In this document: positions 8,076-16,867 of the stretch, piece after piece
Position numbering within the stretch: position 1 is the stretch's first letter
Layout: each line of letters opens with the position of its first letter
DNA from: Myxococcales bacterium
GTDB lineage: Bacteria; Myxococcota_A; Polyangia; Polyangiales; Polyangiaceae
NCBI GenBank assembly: GCA_016720545.1
Contig: JADKKK010000002.1
Coordinates: forward strand, 620,001 to 684,000
Direction of reading: 5' to 3'
DNA: 64,000 nucleotides
Position numbers and translations under genes: made by a program
Notes under the pieces: model-generated
The model's database searches: none
What the model was told of the DNA's origin: nothing
What the model saw: the letters and a program-made list of their open reading frames with translations, nothing else

Positions 8076-9220
8076 GTGGCGCCCGCCGCGAGGAGCTTCC
8101 GGGCCAGCGCGCTGACGCCGCGGCGCTCCACCGCCGAGAGTCCGACCCACGCGAAGGACGCGTAGTCGCCTGCGGGGCCGAGCGGTGGGCCGTCGAGCCG
8201 CGCCGCGAGCACCTTCACCACGAGCCTCCGGTGAGACAGCACGTGGACCACGATGCCACAGTCCCGGCAGTCGCCCAACGAAGTCGCCAAGAGCGCCGCG
8301 AGCGCCGCGGCCCCGCTGCCCTCGTCGTCGCTCGCTCCGAGCGCCGCGCTCGGGGGCTCCCACATGCCGCCGAAGCGCAGCTCGGGGAGCCGCTGCCCTA
8401 GCAGGCGCTCCCCCGCGGCGTTCGTCGCGACGAGGGCGACGCGCCGCTCCTCGCGTGGGGGCGCCTTCTTCGCCGAGCGGGGCAGCTCGCCCTCCAGGCC
8501 CCGCGCGCGCGCTTGGCATGCGGCGGCGAGCGGGCAGCCCGGGCAGGCCGGCTTGGGGGTGCACACCGTCGCCCCGAGCTCCATGAGGGCCTGGTTCCAC
8601 TCGCCGGGCACGTCGCGGCGGAGCTCGCGCCGGGCCACCGCCCAGACCTCCGCGCTCCCCCGGGTGCTCTTGATGTCGCAGGTCAGCGCGAAGACCCGGG
8701 CCAGCACGCGCGCCACGTTGCCGTCGACCAGCTCTGTCGGCTCGCCGAACGCGATGCTCGCGACCGCGGCCGCCGTGTACGGGCCCACGCCGGAGATGGT
8801 CCGCAGCTCGTCGCGCGACGACGGAAACCGGCCCGCCGCCGCGATTTCTCGGGCGCCCTTGTGGAGCATGCGCGCGCGCCGGTAGTACCCAAGCCCGCTC
8901 CACGCCGCGAGCACCTCCTCCTCGGGGGCCTCAGCGAGAGCGCCAACCGTCGGAAACAGCTCGAGAAACCTATGGTAGTAGGGCACCACGGTGTCCACGC
9001 GGGTCTGCTGGAGCATCACCTCGCTCAGCCAGACCGCGTACGGATCGGGGGCGGCGCGGCGCCACGGCAGCGCGCGGGCCGACTGGCGGTACCAGGCGAG
9101 GAGCGGGGCCCCGATGTCGGCTGCGTCTGGCGGTTCACCTTGCGCCGCCCGCTCGACGTGCGCAGGTTTGCGTTCGGCGCGGGCTGACGGTCCGTCGCGC
9201 CTGGTTCTGTTCGTCACCAC
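8072..9220 (-). CDS. mutY: A/G-specific adenine DNA glycosylase MutY, 382 aa
   Basis: Base excision repair enzyme that removes adenine mispaired with 8-oxoguanine. The helix-hairpin-helix is TISGVGPYTAAAV (141-153), the catalytic aspartate is in VDGNVARVL (D166), and the general acid Glu is in LSEVMLQQT (E67). An iron-sulfur loop has C220, C226, C229 and C235. The C-terminal NUDIX-like domain that reads 8-oxoG is present (from about 265). The first Cys spacing is five residues rather than the usual six. The start is a GTG at 9220 with GAGGGAG upstream; a second GTG follows directly. It overlaps the GGDEF gene by four bases. Confidence 0.93.
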   Translation of the reverse strand: MVTNRTRRDGPSARAERKPAHVERAAQGEPPDAADIGAPLLAWYRQSARALPWRRAAPDPYAVWLSEVMLQQTRVDTVVPYYHRFLELFPTVGALAEAPEEEVLAAWSGLGYYRRARMLHKGAREIAAAGRFPSSRDELRTISGVGPYTAAAVASIAFGEPTELVDGNVARVLARVFALTCDIKSTRGSAEVWAVARRELRRDVPGEWNQALMELGATVCTPKPACPGCPLAAACQARARGLEGELPRSAKKAPPREERRVALVATNAAGERLLGQRLPELRFGGMWEPPSAALGASDDEGSGAAALAALLATSLGDCRDCGIVVHVLSHRRLVVKVLAARLDGPPLGPAGDYASFAWVGLSAVERRGVSALARKLLAAGAT

Positions 9221-9270
9221 CGCTGCGCTCCCTCGCGCTCGCCGCGCGCTCGCGACCCCCTCGAGGCCCC

Positions 9271-9480
9271 ATGTCCGCTCGCCGCTCGAAGCCCGGTACC
9301 GCCGCCGTCCTGTCGTTCCTCATCCCGGGGGCCGGGCAGATCTACAACGGCGCGTTCCTGCGCGGCATCTTCTGGCTCCTCGTGACGCCGGGGCTGTGGC
9401 TCGGCTCGGGCGGCACCCTCGGCTGGATCTGCCACGTCCTCAGCGCCTACACGGCCTACACGTACGCGCGAGACCGCTAG
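9271..9480 (+). CDS. small membrane protein, TM2-like, 69 aa
   Basis: A 69-residue protein with a basic N-terminus, the segment SFLIPGAGQIYNGAFLRG, and two hydrophobic stretches. The FLIPGAGQIYNG pattern is typical of small TM2-domain or related inner-membrane proteins of unknown role. GAGG sits four bases before the ATG. It is divergent from mutY (50-base gap) and convergent with the lipoprotein gene, with a hairpin right after its stop. Function unknown. Confidence 0.8.
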   Translation: MSARRSKPGTAAVLSFLIPGAGQIYNGAFLRGIFWLLVTPGLWLGSGGTLGWICHVLSAYTAYTYARDR

Positions 9481-9500
9481 CCTCCCGCCCGGGCGGAGGC
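9480..9500. terminator. GC-rich hairpin between convergent genes
   Basis: Arms GCCTCC (9480-9485) and GGAGGC (9495-9500) pair, with GCCCGGGC self-complementary inside. It begins at the last base of the small membrane protein gene and precedes the end of the convergent lipoprotein gene. A bidirectional terminator is likely; no U tract is seen. Confidence 0.45.
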
Positions 9501-9587
9501 CAGCAGCACCATGACGAGTCGTTTCCATCGTTTGGGCGAAGACCGGGAGCCCGTCGGCGAGGCGGGATACGAGGTGCCGATCGGGCC

Positions 9588-11642
9588 TCACCGCGTCAAG
9601 GGCGTCGCCGAGTAGAGCAGCGTGAACGGCCCCTGGTTGCCCGACTGGTGGCCGTCGACGTGCACGAAGTAGGTGCCCGCCTCGACCGTGGTCTCGATCT
9701 TGGCGTGGTGCTCGTCGCCGGAGTCGTTGTTGCACTGAAACTCGCTACCACGCGGCGCGCCGCCTTGGTCGAGGCACGTGCGACGCAACGCGAGCACCCC
9801 GTCCCACGTGGGCGTCGCGAGCTCGAGCTTGATTCGGCTCCGCCGCGCGACGACGATCTTGTACATGCGGTCGGGGCTCGCCTGCCCCTGCTGCGGTCCC
9901 GCGCAGCTGATGGTGAACTTGTCGCCCGCGCCCGCCGTCGTGCCCGAGGTCGTCTGGCCGGAGCGCAGCTCGGGGGGGGTCTTGCAGGCGCCCTCTTGCG
10001 GCCCCACCTCGCCCGTCTTGAGCTCGAGCCGGAACTTGCCGAAGCTCTTGGCGTCGCGGGCGTCGACGATGAGAAAATACGTACCGGGCTGGACCACCTG
10101 GTCGAGCGTCGTGCCGCACGCGAGCTGCGTGCTCGCGTCGGCGCAGCTCCGCGCGAGCGCGAGGACATGCGAGCCCTCCTGGCCCACGATCCGAGCGCGG
10201 AGGCGCGAGCGCTTCGCGATGTCGACGCGGTAGACCACATCGGCACCGCCCGGCGAACCGCACTTCGCCGCGAGGTCGTCGCGCGCGAGGAACGTGTCGC
10301 CGTCGATCATCGCGTTCTGCGAGCTCGCGATGGGGGCTGCGTCGCCGCAGCCGTCGCCCGCGACGCCGCTGCCGGCCTCGGCGCCCACCTCGGCGCGGAG
10401 CGTGAAGCGACCGCCCTTCTCCGGCGAGGTCGCGTCGGCGAAGACCGCGTACTGACCGGGGTCGAGCACGTTCACGAAGGCGGCGTCCTCCGACTCGATC
10501 GAGTCGGAAGAGCACCCCACCTCCGTGTCGGCCTCGGCGCACCGCTTTCGCACGTGGACCACCGGCGAGAAGTCGGAGTGCTCCGTGACTCGAACGCGCG
10601 AGCGCTGCGCGACGTCGAGGCGGTAGACCACGTCGGCGCCCTTCGCCTCTTCGCCGCACGTGGCGTGGGCGTGGTCGAACGAGGTCTGCGTGGACCCGGA
10701 GAGCTGGCTGCCGGCGGCGAGCGGCAGCGCGCGCTGGCACGCCTGCGCGATGGTGGGGACCTCGCGCGAGGTGACCGTCACGCGGAAGGTACCCTCGGCC
10801 TCCTCATAGCCGTCGACGAACACGAAATACGCGCCCGCCTCGAGCACGGTGTCGACCTTGGAGGGGCGCATGTTGTTGCGACCCGAGGAGGGGCGGCCCT
10901 GCACGTCGTCGTTGCAGGCCACCTCCGACCCTGGCTCCGTGCACTCCTTCCGGATGTAGAGCACCGCGTCGAAGCGGGGATCGACCTCGATGCTCACGTG
11001 CTGGCGCGTGGGGACCTCGAGGCGGTAGACGATCTCCTTCGCGGAGGAGGTGCCACACGTGCCCTCGAAGTTCGCCTCGCCGTGCGCCGTCGAGCCGATG
11101 GTGACGCCGGGCCCGAGGGCCGCGGGGCTCTCGCAGGTGCCGCCGCCGCTCGCCTGCGCCGCCGCCGAGCCCGCGCCGCTCGGGCCACGCCCGCCGCGCT
11201 CGCCGCCGGACCACACCGCGCTCATGAACTCGCCGGAACCTTTGGACATTTTGACGACGAGCGTGTGCTTACCGGCCTGCTCTACGCACACGCTCACGAC
11301 CGCCTCGACGTCGTTCGTGGTGTCGTGGCCTAGGGCCTTGCCCGCCGAGTCCTGGAGCTCCACGTCGAGGTCACGCGCGCCGTCGCTGCCGAGCGTGACG
11401 AGCGTGCTGCAGCCGAGCGGGAGATCGACCGTGAGCTTCGTGTCGCGCCCCTCGGAGAGGGCGCCGCGCTGGACCGGGCCGACCTGGCTCATGCCCATGG
11501 CAGCGAGCGTGTTGTGGACCGCCACGTAGCGCGCGAGCGGCTCGGCGCGTGGCGTGGCCCCGCACGCGCCGACGGTGGCCGATACGAGGACAACGCCGAG
11601 AGAGAGGCGCGCGAGGACGCCGACAGACGGGGGCGTGGGCAT
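9588..11642 (-). CDS. lipoprotein with repeated pre-peptidase-like beta domains, 684 aa
   Basis: Secreted lipoprotein. The signal peptide ends in the lipobox VGAC near residue 27. The mature part has about five repeats, each with an acidic beta-sandwich pattern: a C-x-P or Cys at the front, a VVYRLDV-type strand, RSRVRV, a Cys pair around 'L.LR..C', and a final GTYFVFVDG or GTYFLIVDA motif. This resembles PPC (bacterial pre-peptidase C-terminal) domains that often decorate myxobacterial surface proteins. No catalytic domain is visible. The ATG at 11642 overlaps the upstream kinase stop as TGATG, so the two are almost certainly co-translated. A role as the kinase's external partner is inference. 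Confidence 0.82.
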   Translation of the reverse strand: MPTPPSVGVLARLSLGVVLVSATVGACGATPRAEPLARYVAVHNTLAAMGMSQVGPVQRGALSEGRDTKLTVDLPLGCSTLVTLGSDGARDLDVELQDSAGKALGHDTTNDVEAVVSVCVEQAGKHTLVVKMSKGSGEFMSAVWSGGERGGRGPSGAGSAAAQASGGGTCESPAALGPGVTIGSTAHGEANFEGTCGTSSAKEIVYRLEVPTRQHVSIEVDPRFDAVLYIRKECTEPGSEVACNDDVQGRPSSGRNNMRPSKVDTVLEAGAYFVFVDGYEEAEGTFRVTVTSREVPTIAQACQRALPLAAGSQLSGSTQTSFDHAHATCGEEAKGADVVYRLDVAQRSRVRVTEHSDFSPVVHVRKRCAEADTEVGCSSDSIESEDAAFVNVLDPGQYAVFADATSPEKGGRFTLRAEVGAEAGSGVAGDGCGDAAPIASSQNAMIDGDTFLARDDLAAKCGSPGGADVVYRVDIAKRSRLRARIVGQEGSHVLALARSCADASTQLACGTTLDQVVQPGTYFLIVDARDAKSFGKFRLELKTGEVGPQEGACKTPPELRSGQTTSGTTAGAGDKFTISCAGPQQGQASPDRMYKIVVARRSRIKLELATPTWDGVLALRRTCLDQGGAPRGSEFQCNNDSGDEHHAKIETTVEAGTYFVHVDGHQSGNQGPFTLLYSATPLTR

Positions 11643-13285
11643 CAGCGGTACGGATTGTTCGAGATGTCGTCGGGGATGGGCTTGGTGGACTTGGCCGTGG
11701 CGCTGGGCGCGGGCGCCGCCTTGCCGGGCGTCGCCACACGCGTCCCCTTTCTGAGGGGCGTGGTCTCGGCGTGCGCGGGCGCCGGCGCCGCGGGCGCGGA
11801 CGACGAAGATGCGGCCGCGACCGGCGCGCCGATCGAGGGTGCTGGAGCCACGGGAGCGGCCGTCGCGGACGGCGGCGCCGCTGCGGGGGTGGCGACCGGC
11901 GCGGCGCCGAAGGGGCCGGCCTTGGCCACGATCGCGACGAGCGCCCCGCCCGCGAGGCCGGCGAGCAGGATCGGCGCCCACTTGCGGCGCGCTGGCGGGG
12001 GCGGCTCGCTCGGGCTCGCCTCGGTGAGAGTCGACAGCGAGGAAGCGGAGACCGAAGTTGGCGCGCTGATGACCGGCCCCGACGCTTCGCGGATGGCCGC
12101 GCCGGACGGCGACGTGACCTCGAGCTGTGCGGCGGTCGGGGTGACACCGCGCGGCTCCGAGCGGTCCACGGCCTGCGGCCCCGAGGCCTCCTCGGCGCCC
12201 TGACGGCGGGCCACGCGGCTCGGCTCGCTGAGCGCGAGCCACGTCCGCACGGCCGTGCGCTGCTCGGAGATCTCGGCCCCCATGTGCGCTTCGAGACAGG
12301 CAGCCACGTCCTTGTGCGAGCCCACGCAGCGGACGGCGCGGCCCGCCTTCTCGAGCGCATCCGCGAACTCTGCCGCGGTGGCGAAGCGGTTCGCCGGATC
12401 GCGTTCGAGCGCTTTCATCACCGCGGCCTCGACCCCTGAAGGGAGCGTAGGGACGATCGAGCGGAGCGGCGGCACCACGTCGTTCAGCACGCGGGAGAGC
12501 GTCTCGGCCTCGCCGTCGCCCTTGAAGAGGCGGCGCATGGCCAGCGCTTCCCAGAGCACGATACCGAGCGCGAAGACGTCGGCGCGACGATCGACGCCCT
12601 GCCCGCGCGCCTGCTCGGGCGCCATGTAGGCGAGCTTGCCCTTTAGTTGCCCCGTGCGCGTAGTGGTCAGGCGGGCCGCGGCGCGCGCCACGCCGAAATC
12701 GGTGATGCGAGTGGTGCCATCCACGCCGATCAGGATGTTCTGCGGGGACACGTCGCGGTGCACGACCTGGAGGGGCTGGTCGTGGTCGTCTTTGAGCTCG
12801 TGCGCGGCGTCGAGCCCCGCGAGCGCGTCGAGCGCGATGCGCACCGTGACCTCGGTGGGGAGCCTCGTCTGCTTCTGAGCGGCGCGCGCCAAGAGGTGCG
12901 CGACCGTGTCGCCCTCGACGTACTCCATGACGAGGTAGTAACCGCGGGCGCTCTCGCCCACCTCGAGGATCGAGACCACGTTCGGGTGGTGGATCCGCGC
13001 GGCGAGCCTAGCCTCGTCGAGGAACATGTCGACGAACTCTTGCTCGCGCTGCAAGTGCGGGTGGAGCCGTTTGATCGCGTAGAGGCGCTGAAACCCTGCC
13101 ACCGAGCTGAGTCGCGCGAGGAACACGGTCGCCATGCCGCCGCTCGCGAGCTCGGCCACGAGCTCGAAGCGATCGAGACGTTCACCTTCGCCGTCGCTTG
13201 CCAGCAGCTTGGTCAGGGGATCCTCCGGGTTCCGCGCAAGCGCTTCCCCTTGTTCAGTAAACCACGGATCGGGGCATACGCCCAA
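11642..13285 (-). CDS. membrane Ser/Thr protein kinase, 547 aa
   Basis: Hanks-type kinase with a single C-terminal membrane helix. The kinase domain is about 38-310: glycine loop region LASGGMATVF (47-56), lysine K72, catalytic HRDVSPQN (D178), DFG at 196-198 and APEQ near 223. HRDVSPQN in place of HRDLKPxN is common in myxobacterial kinases. A Pro/Ser/Thr-rich linker follows, then a membrane span near WAPILLAGLAGGALVAIVA and a Pro/Ala-rich outer tail. It ends in TGATG overlap with the lipoprotein gene, which suggests a signalling pair. An upstream TPR protein gene lies 36 bases away on the same strand. Confidence 0.92.
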   Translation of the reverse strand: MGVCPDPWFTEQGEALARNPEDPLTKLLASDGEGERLDRFELVAELASGGMATVFLARLSSVAGFQRLYAIKRLHPHLQREQEFVDMFLDEARLAARIHHPNVVSILEVGESARGYYLVMEYVEGDTVAHLLARAAQKQTRLPTEVTVRIALDALAGLDAAHELKDDHDQPLQVVHRDVSPQNILIGVDGTTRITDFGVARAAARLTTTRTGQLKGKLAYMAPEQARGQGVDRRADVFALGIVLWEALAMRRLFKGDGEAETLSRVLNDVVPPLRSIVPTLPSGVEAAVMKALERDPANRFATAAEFADALEKAGRAVRCVGSHKDVAACLEAHMGAEISEQRTAVRTWLALSEPSRVARRQGAEEASGPQAVDRSEPRGVTPTAAQLEVTSPSGAAIREASGPVISAPTSVSASSLSTLTEASPSEPPPPARRKWAPILLAGLAGGALVAIVAKAGPFGAAPVATPAAAPPSATAAPVAPAPSIGAPVAAASSSSAPAAPAPAHAETTPLRKGTRVATPGKAAPAPSATAKSTKPIPDDISNNPYR

Positions 13286-13321
13286 CCGCCTGTGCGTGGT
13301 CGATCGCCGATTCGCGCGCCG

Positions 13322-14368
13322 TCAGAAGCGCCCGGCGAGGCCCGCGCTCTGCCAGCCGATCATGAGCGTCGGGAGCCCGGCGCCCGATCGAACCGATGGG
13401 GTCTTGGGCCCCCAGTCTGTAAAAAAGAGGCCGATCACGCCCGTCGCGACGACGAGGCCGCCGGTGAACGCGAGGCCAACGTTGGTGCGGGTCTCCCCGG
13501 CGAGCCCGCTCTGGTAGAGCGGGCACTCGGTGCCCTGCCCGACGCAGCCCTGCCGCACCGCCTCCTTGCCCGGCGAGTCGATCGTGGCGACGCCCGAGAT
13601 CGCGGTCGCCGCCCCCGCGGCGAGCGAGAGCCCCACGCCCACATAGAAGACCGCAGGCGAGAGCCCCGAGCGAGGAGCGGCCGGCGGCTCTTGCCCGACG
13701 CGGGGTGGCGCGCCGGGGACCGCCGGCGGCGGCGCCTTCGGTGCCACGGGAGGGGGCTCGATCGTCAGCTCGTCGCGGAGGCCCGCCTTTGCCTGGAAGC
13801 TCCGCTGCACGCCCCGGCCCTCTCCGAAGCCGAAGGTGAGCGAGTGCGGTCCCGGCTCGAGGTAGACGCTGAAGATGCGCGCATCACCAATGGAAACGAC
13901 CTTGCCGTCGGCCGTGAGGCCGCACTCGGGCACGCACCGCACCTGCAGCTCGTGCAGCCGTCCCTTCGCGGCGCCGAGCACCTCGTTGGCGAGATCGCGC
14001 GTCTGCGCGTCGGCGGTGTATCGGCGCACGGCGAGATCGGCGAGCGTCGCGGCCCGCGCAAGCTGACCGGCCTTCTCCCGGGAGCGGATGGCGTTTCGGA
14101 GCACCTGAGAGCGCGGCGCGTCCCGGTACGCGTTCTCGAAGTGCGTGGCGGCGGCCTCGAACTGGTCGGCGAGGAACGCCCGGCGGCCGGCGTCGTACTC
14201 CTCTTCGGCCGCGCGGACGCGGTCCGGCGTGGGCAGGGGCTCGTCGGCGTGCACCGAGGGCGCGGCGAGCGCCGCCGCGGCGAGCGCCGCCGCGGCGGTC
14301 CAGGTCGCCGCGCGGGCGTTTCGCTTGCACCGCACGCGTGCACGCTCGGCGACGGGGCGAGGGCTCAT
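13322..14368 (-). CDS. exported TPR-like protein with C-terminal membrane segments, 348 aa
   Basis: The signal-peptide-like start is long and basic (MSPRPVAERARVRCKRNA) and is followed by an Ala-rich hydrophobic stretch ending in VHA before DEPLPTP. The region 45-120 has TPR-type helices (AEEEYDAGRRAFLADQFEAA). A beta-type segment with two cysteines follows (VRCVPECGLTADG), resembling a PEGA-like domain. The C-terminal third has two hydrophobic spans separated by a Cys-containing loop. This architecture recurs beside myxobacterial kinases. I chose the ATG at 14368; a TTG three codons earlier is possible. It likely belongs to the same minus-strand operon as the kinase. The precise function is unknown. 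Confidence 0.75.
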   Translation of the reverse strand: MSPRPVAERARVRCKRNARAATWTAAAALAAAALAAPSVHADEPLPTPDRVRAAEEEYDAGRRAFLADQFEAAATHFENAYRDAPRSQVLRNAIRSREKAGQLARAATLADLAVRRYTADAQTRDLANEVLGAAKGRLHELQVRCVPECGLTADGKVVSIGDARIFSVYLEPGPHSLTFGFGEGRGVQRSFQAKAGLRDELTIEPPPVAPKAPPPAVPGAPPRVGQEPPAAPRSGLSPAVFYVGVGLSLAAGAATAISGVATIDSPGKEAVRQGCVGQGTECPLYQSGLAGETRTNVGLAFTGGLVVATGVIGLFFTDWGPKTPSVRSGAGLPTLMIGWQSAGLAGRF

Positions 14369-14446
14369 CGATCGCAAGCGTGACGGAAAACCGACGGGCG
14401 CGTCAACCCTGTCCTCCGCTGGTGTCCGTCGGCGTCCACGGAGGCG

Positions 14447-15856
14447 TCACGTCATCTCGAGGAAGAGGCGATCGGGGTCCTCGAGGTAGGCAATGATCTC
14501 GTACGCGAAGGCCGCGCCCACGTGCCCGTCGACGATCCGGTGGTCGAACGACAGAGACAGGAGCATCACGTGGCCGATCACGATCTGCCCGTCGCGGACG
14601 ACCGGCTTCTCTTTCATCTGATGTATCCCGAGGATGCCCACCTCGGGGAAGTTGATGATCGGCGTGGCGAAGAGGCCGCCCTGTGCCCCGAGCGAGGTGA
14701 TGGTGAACGTCGACCCCGAGAGATCCTCGCCCTTGGACTTCCCCGCCTTCGCGTCGCCCGCGAGGCGCTCGATGTCGCGCGCGATCTCGAGCAGGCTCTT
14801 CCTGTCCGCGTTCTTGACCACGGGCACGATGAGGCCGGCGTCGGTGGAGGCTGCGATCCCGATGTTGTAGACCTTGCGATAGACAAGCTCGTTGGTCGAC
14901 TCGTCGAGCGCGGAGTTGAGGATGGGGTGCTTCTTCAGCGCCGCGACCACGGCCTTCACGAAGAACGGCAAGAACGAGAGCTTCACGCCTGCGCTCGCAG
15001 CCTGCGCCTTCATGCGCTCGCGCAGGGCGCGCAGCGCGCCCGCGTCGCACTCCTCGACGAACGTGAAATGCGCCGCGGTGTGCTTCGACTGCGCCATGCG
15101 AGCGCTGATCTTGCGGCGCATGCCCGCGAACGGCACGCGCTCCTCGAGGATCGCGGAGCCGTCCGACAGCGACGCGATCTTCACAGGCTCCCGCGCGGCC
15201 GGGGCCTGCCCTGGCGCGGGGGCCGGGGCCGCAGCCGCGGGCGGCGTGGTGGCGAGCGCGGCGGGGCGCGCGGTCTCGATGACGCTCTCGGGCGCCGGGG
15301 CGCTGCCCGCGAATGCCTCGACGTCGGACTTGGTGACCCGGCCCTGCGGCCCGGTCGGCGGCACCTCGGAGAGGTTCACGCCGCGGTCGCGCGCGAGCTT
15401 GCGGGTCGCCGGCGTGGCGAGCGGCCGCTCGTTGAAATAGCTGGGGACTGCGCGCGGTGCGGGACCGGCTGCGGGCGCGGCTGCGAGCGCGGGCCTTCCC
15501 ATGCCCGGGAGAGACTCGCGGATGTCGCCGACGGCGGTCGCCGCGGGGCCCTCGTCGGCCGCGGACGGATTGGGCCCGGCGCGGCCCGAGGCCGCCGACG
15601 CGACCAGCGATGGCCCGTCGAGCTCGAAGACCACCAGCACGGAGTGGACCGCCACGATCGCGCCCACCGCGCCCTGGGTCTCGACCACCAGGCCGGACCG
15701 CGGCGACGTGATGGTGACGGTCGCCTTGTCGGTCATCACCTCCACCATCGGCGCGTCCTCGGTGAGTACGTCCCCGGGCCGGCAGAGCCAGGCGACGATC
15801 TCGCCCTCCGTCACGCCTTCACCGATATCCGGAAGCTTGAATTCCCAGCGCGCCAT
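14447..15856 (-). CDS. dihydrolipoamide acyltransferase E2 of a 2-oxoacid dehydrogenase complex, 469 aa
   Basis: E2 core of a 2-oxoacid (probably branched-chain) dehydrogenase, transferring the acyl group from lipoyl to CoA. The lipoyl domain is at 1-80 with the modified lysine in MTDKATV (K44). An Ala/Pro linker precedes a peripheral-subunit-binding domain (ATRKLARDRGVNLSEVPPTG). The catalytic domain ends with SFDHRIVDGHVG, whose His and Asp are the active-site pair. GAAGGA lies just upstream of the ATG at 15856. Gaps of 14 and 13 bases to E1beta and E1alpha mark one operon. No E3 (lipoamide dehydrogenase) gene is in the window. Confidence 0.92.
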   Translation of the reverse strand: MARWEFKLPDIGEGVTEGEIVAWLCRPGDVLTEDAPMVEVMTDKATVTITSPRSGLVVETQGAVGAIVAVHSVLVVFELDGPSLVASAASGRAGPNPSAADEGPAATAVGDIRESLPGMGRPALAAAPAAGPAPRAVPSYFNERPLATPATRKLARDRGVNLSEVPPTGPQGRVTKSDVEAFAGSAPAPESVIETARPAALATTPPAAAAPAPAPGQAPAAREPVKIASLSDGSAILEERVPFAGMRRKISARMAQSKHTAAHFTFVEECDAGALRALRERMKAQAASAGVKLSFLPFFVKAVVAALKKHPILNSALDESTNELVYRKVYNIGIAASTDAGLIVPVVKNADRKSLLEIARDIERLAGDAKAGKSKGEDLSGSTFTITSLGAQGGLFATPIINFPEVGILGIHQMKEKPVVRDGQIVIGHVMLLSLSFDHRIVDGHVGAAFAYEIIAYLEDPDRLFLEMT

Positions 15857-15870
15857 GGTGTTCCTTCGAC

Positions 15871-16854
15871 TCAGTAGTTCGCCGTCGCGACGACGGCCGG
15901 CAGAATGCGGTGGGCGAGCGGCAAGTAGTCCATCTCGAGGGTGTACGGGAAGGGCGTGTCGTAGCCCGTCACGCGGCAGGGGGGCGCCTCGAGGTGGAGG
16001 AACGCCTTCTCGTTGACGAGGGCGATGATCTCGGCCCCGAAACCGCAGGTCTTCGGCGCCTCGTGCACCACGACGAGCCGCCCCGTGCGTTTGACGCTGT
16101 CGAGCACCGTGTCGAGGTCGATCGGCCACAGCGTGCGGAGGTCGACCACCTCGCACGAGACGCCCTGCCGCTCGGCCTCGTCCGCAGCCGCGAGCGCTTC
16201 GTAGAGCATCGCGCCCCACGCGACGACCGTGACCGCGCGCCGGCCGGTCGCCTCGCGCACCACCTTCGCCTTGGAGAGCGGCACGACATAGTCGCCCTCC
16301 GGGACGTCGCCTTTGGCGGCCCTGTAGACCCGCTTCGGCTCGAAGAACAGCACGGGATCCGGATCGCGCAGCGACGCGAGCAGGAGGCCCTTCGCGTCGT
16401 AGGGGTTCGAGGGGCACACCACCTTCAGACCGGCGACGTGGATGAAGAGCGACTCAGGAGACTGCGAGTGGTAGAGGCCGCCTCGGATGCCGCCGCCGAC
16501 CGGCGTGCGGATGACCATTTTCGCGGGATACTCGCCGCCCGAGCGATAGCGCAACTTCGCGAGCTCGCTCACGATTTGGTCGTAGCCGGGGAAGATGAAG
16601 TCGGCGAATTGGATCTCCGGGACGGGCAAGAGCCCGTAGAGGGCCATGCCGATCGCGGCGCCAATGATACCGCCCTCGGAGAGCGGCGTGTCGATGACGC
16701 GGTCCTCGCCGAACTCTTCGTGCAGGCCCTGGGTCACGCGGAACACGCCCCCGACCTTGCCGACGTCCTCGCCGAGCACGATGACGCGGTCGTCGGCGCG
16801 CATGGCGACCTTCAGGGCGTCGTTGATGGCGGAGACGAGATTCATCTGGGTCAT
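15871..16854 (-). CDS. 2-oxoacid dehydrogenase E1 beta subunit, 327 aa
   Basis: Beta subunit of the alpha2beta2 thiamine-diphosphate enzyme. It contributes the cofactor-activating glutamate, seen in DTPLSEGGIIGAAIG, and the histidine region YHSQSPESLFIH. The transketolase pyrimidine-binding and C-terminal domains are complete and the length is normal. GAGG lies seven bases before the ATG at 16854, so I prefer it over a TTG start at 16875. It sits between E1alpha and E2 with 13- and 14-base gaps. Its sequence looks fully functional, in contrast to its E1alpha partner. Confidence 0.93.
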   Translation of the reverse strand: MTQMNLVSAINDALKVAMRADDRVIVLGEDVGKVGGVFRVTQGLHEEFGEDRVIDTPLSEGGIIGAAIGMALYGLLPVPEIQFADFIFPGYDQIVSELAKLRYRSGGEYPAKMVIRTPVGGGIRGGLYHSQSPESLFIHVAGLKVVCPSNPYDAKGLLLASLRDPDPVLFFEPKRVYRAAKGDVPEGDYVVPLSKAKVVREATGRRAVTVVAWGAMLYEALAAADEAERQGVSCEVVDLRTLWPIDLDTVLDSVKRTGRLVVVHEAPKTCGFGAEIIALVNEKAFLHLEAPPCRVTGYDTPFPYTLEMDYLPLAHRILPAVVATANY

Positions 16855-16867
16855 GGGGTCGCCTCGA

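Noticed and set aside
11643..12242. In-frame N-terminal extension of the repeat lipoprotein
   Set aside because: Overlaps the kinase 3' end; the signal peptide and lipobox start right after the ATG at 11642.
14240..14290. Short tandem GGCGAGCGCCGCCGC units as a regulatory repeat
   Set aside because: Lies in the coding sequence of an Ala-rich signal peptide and is explained by that composition.
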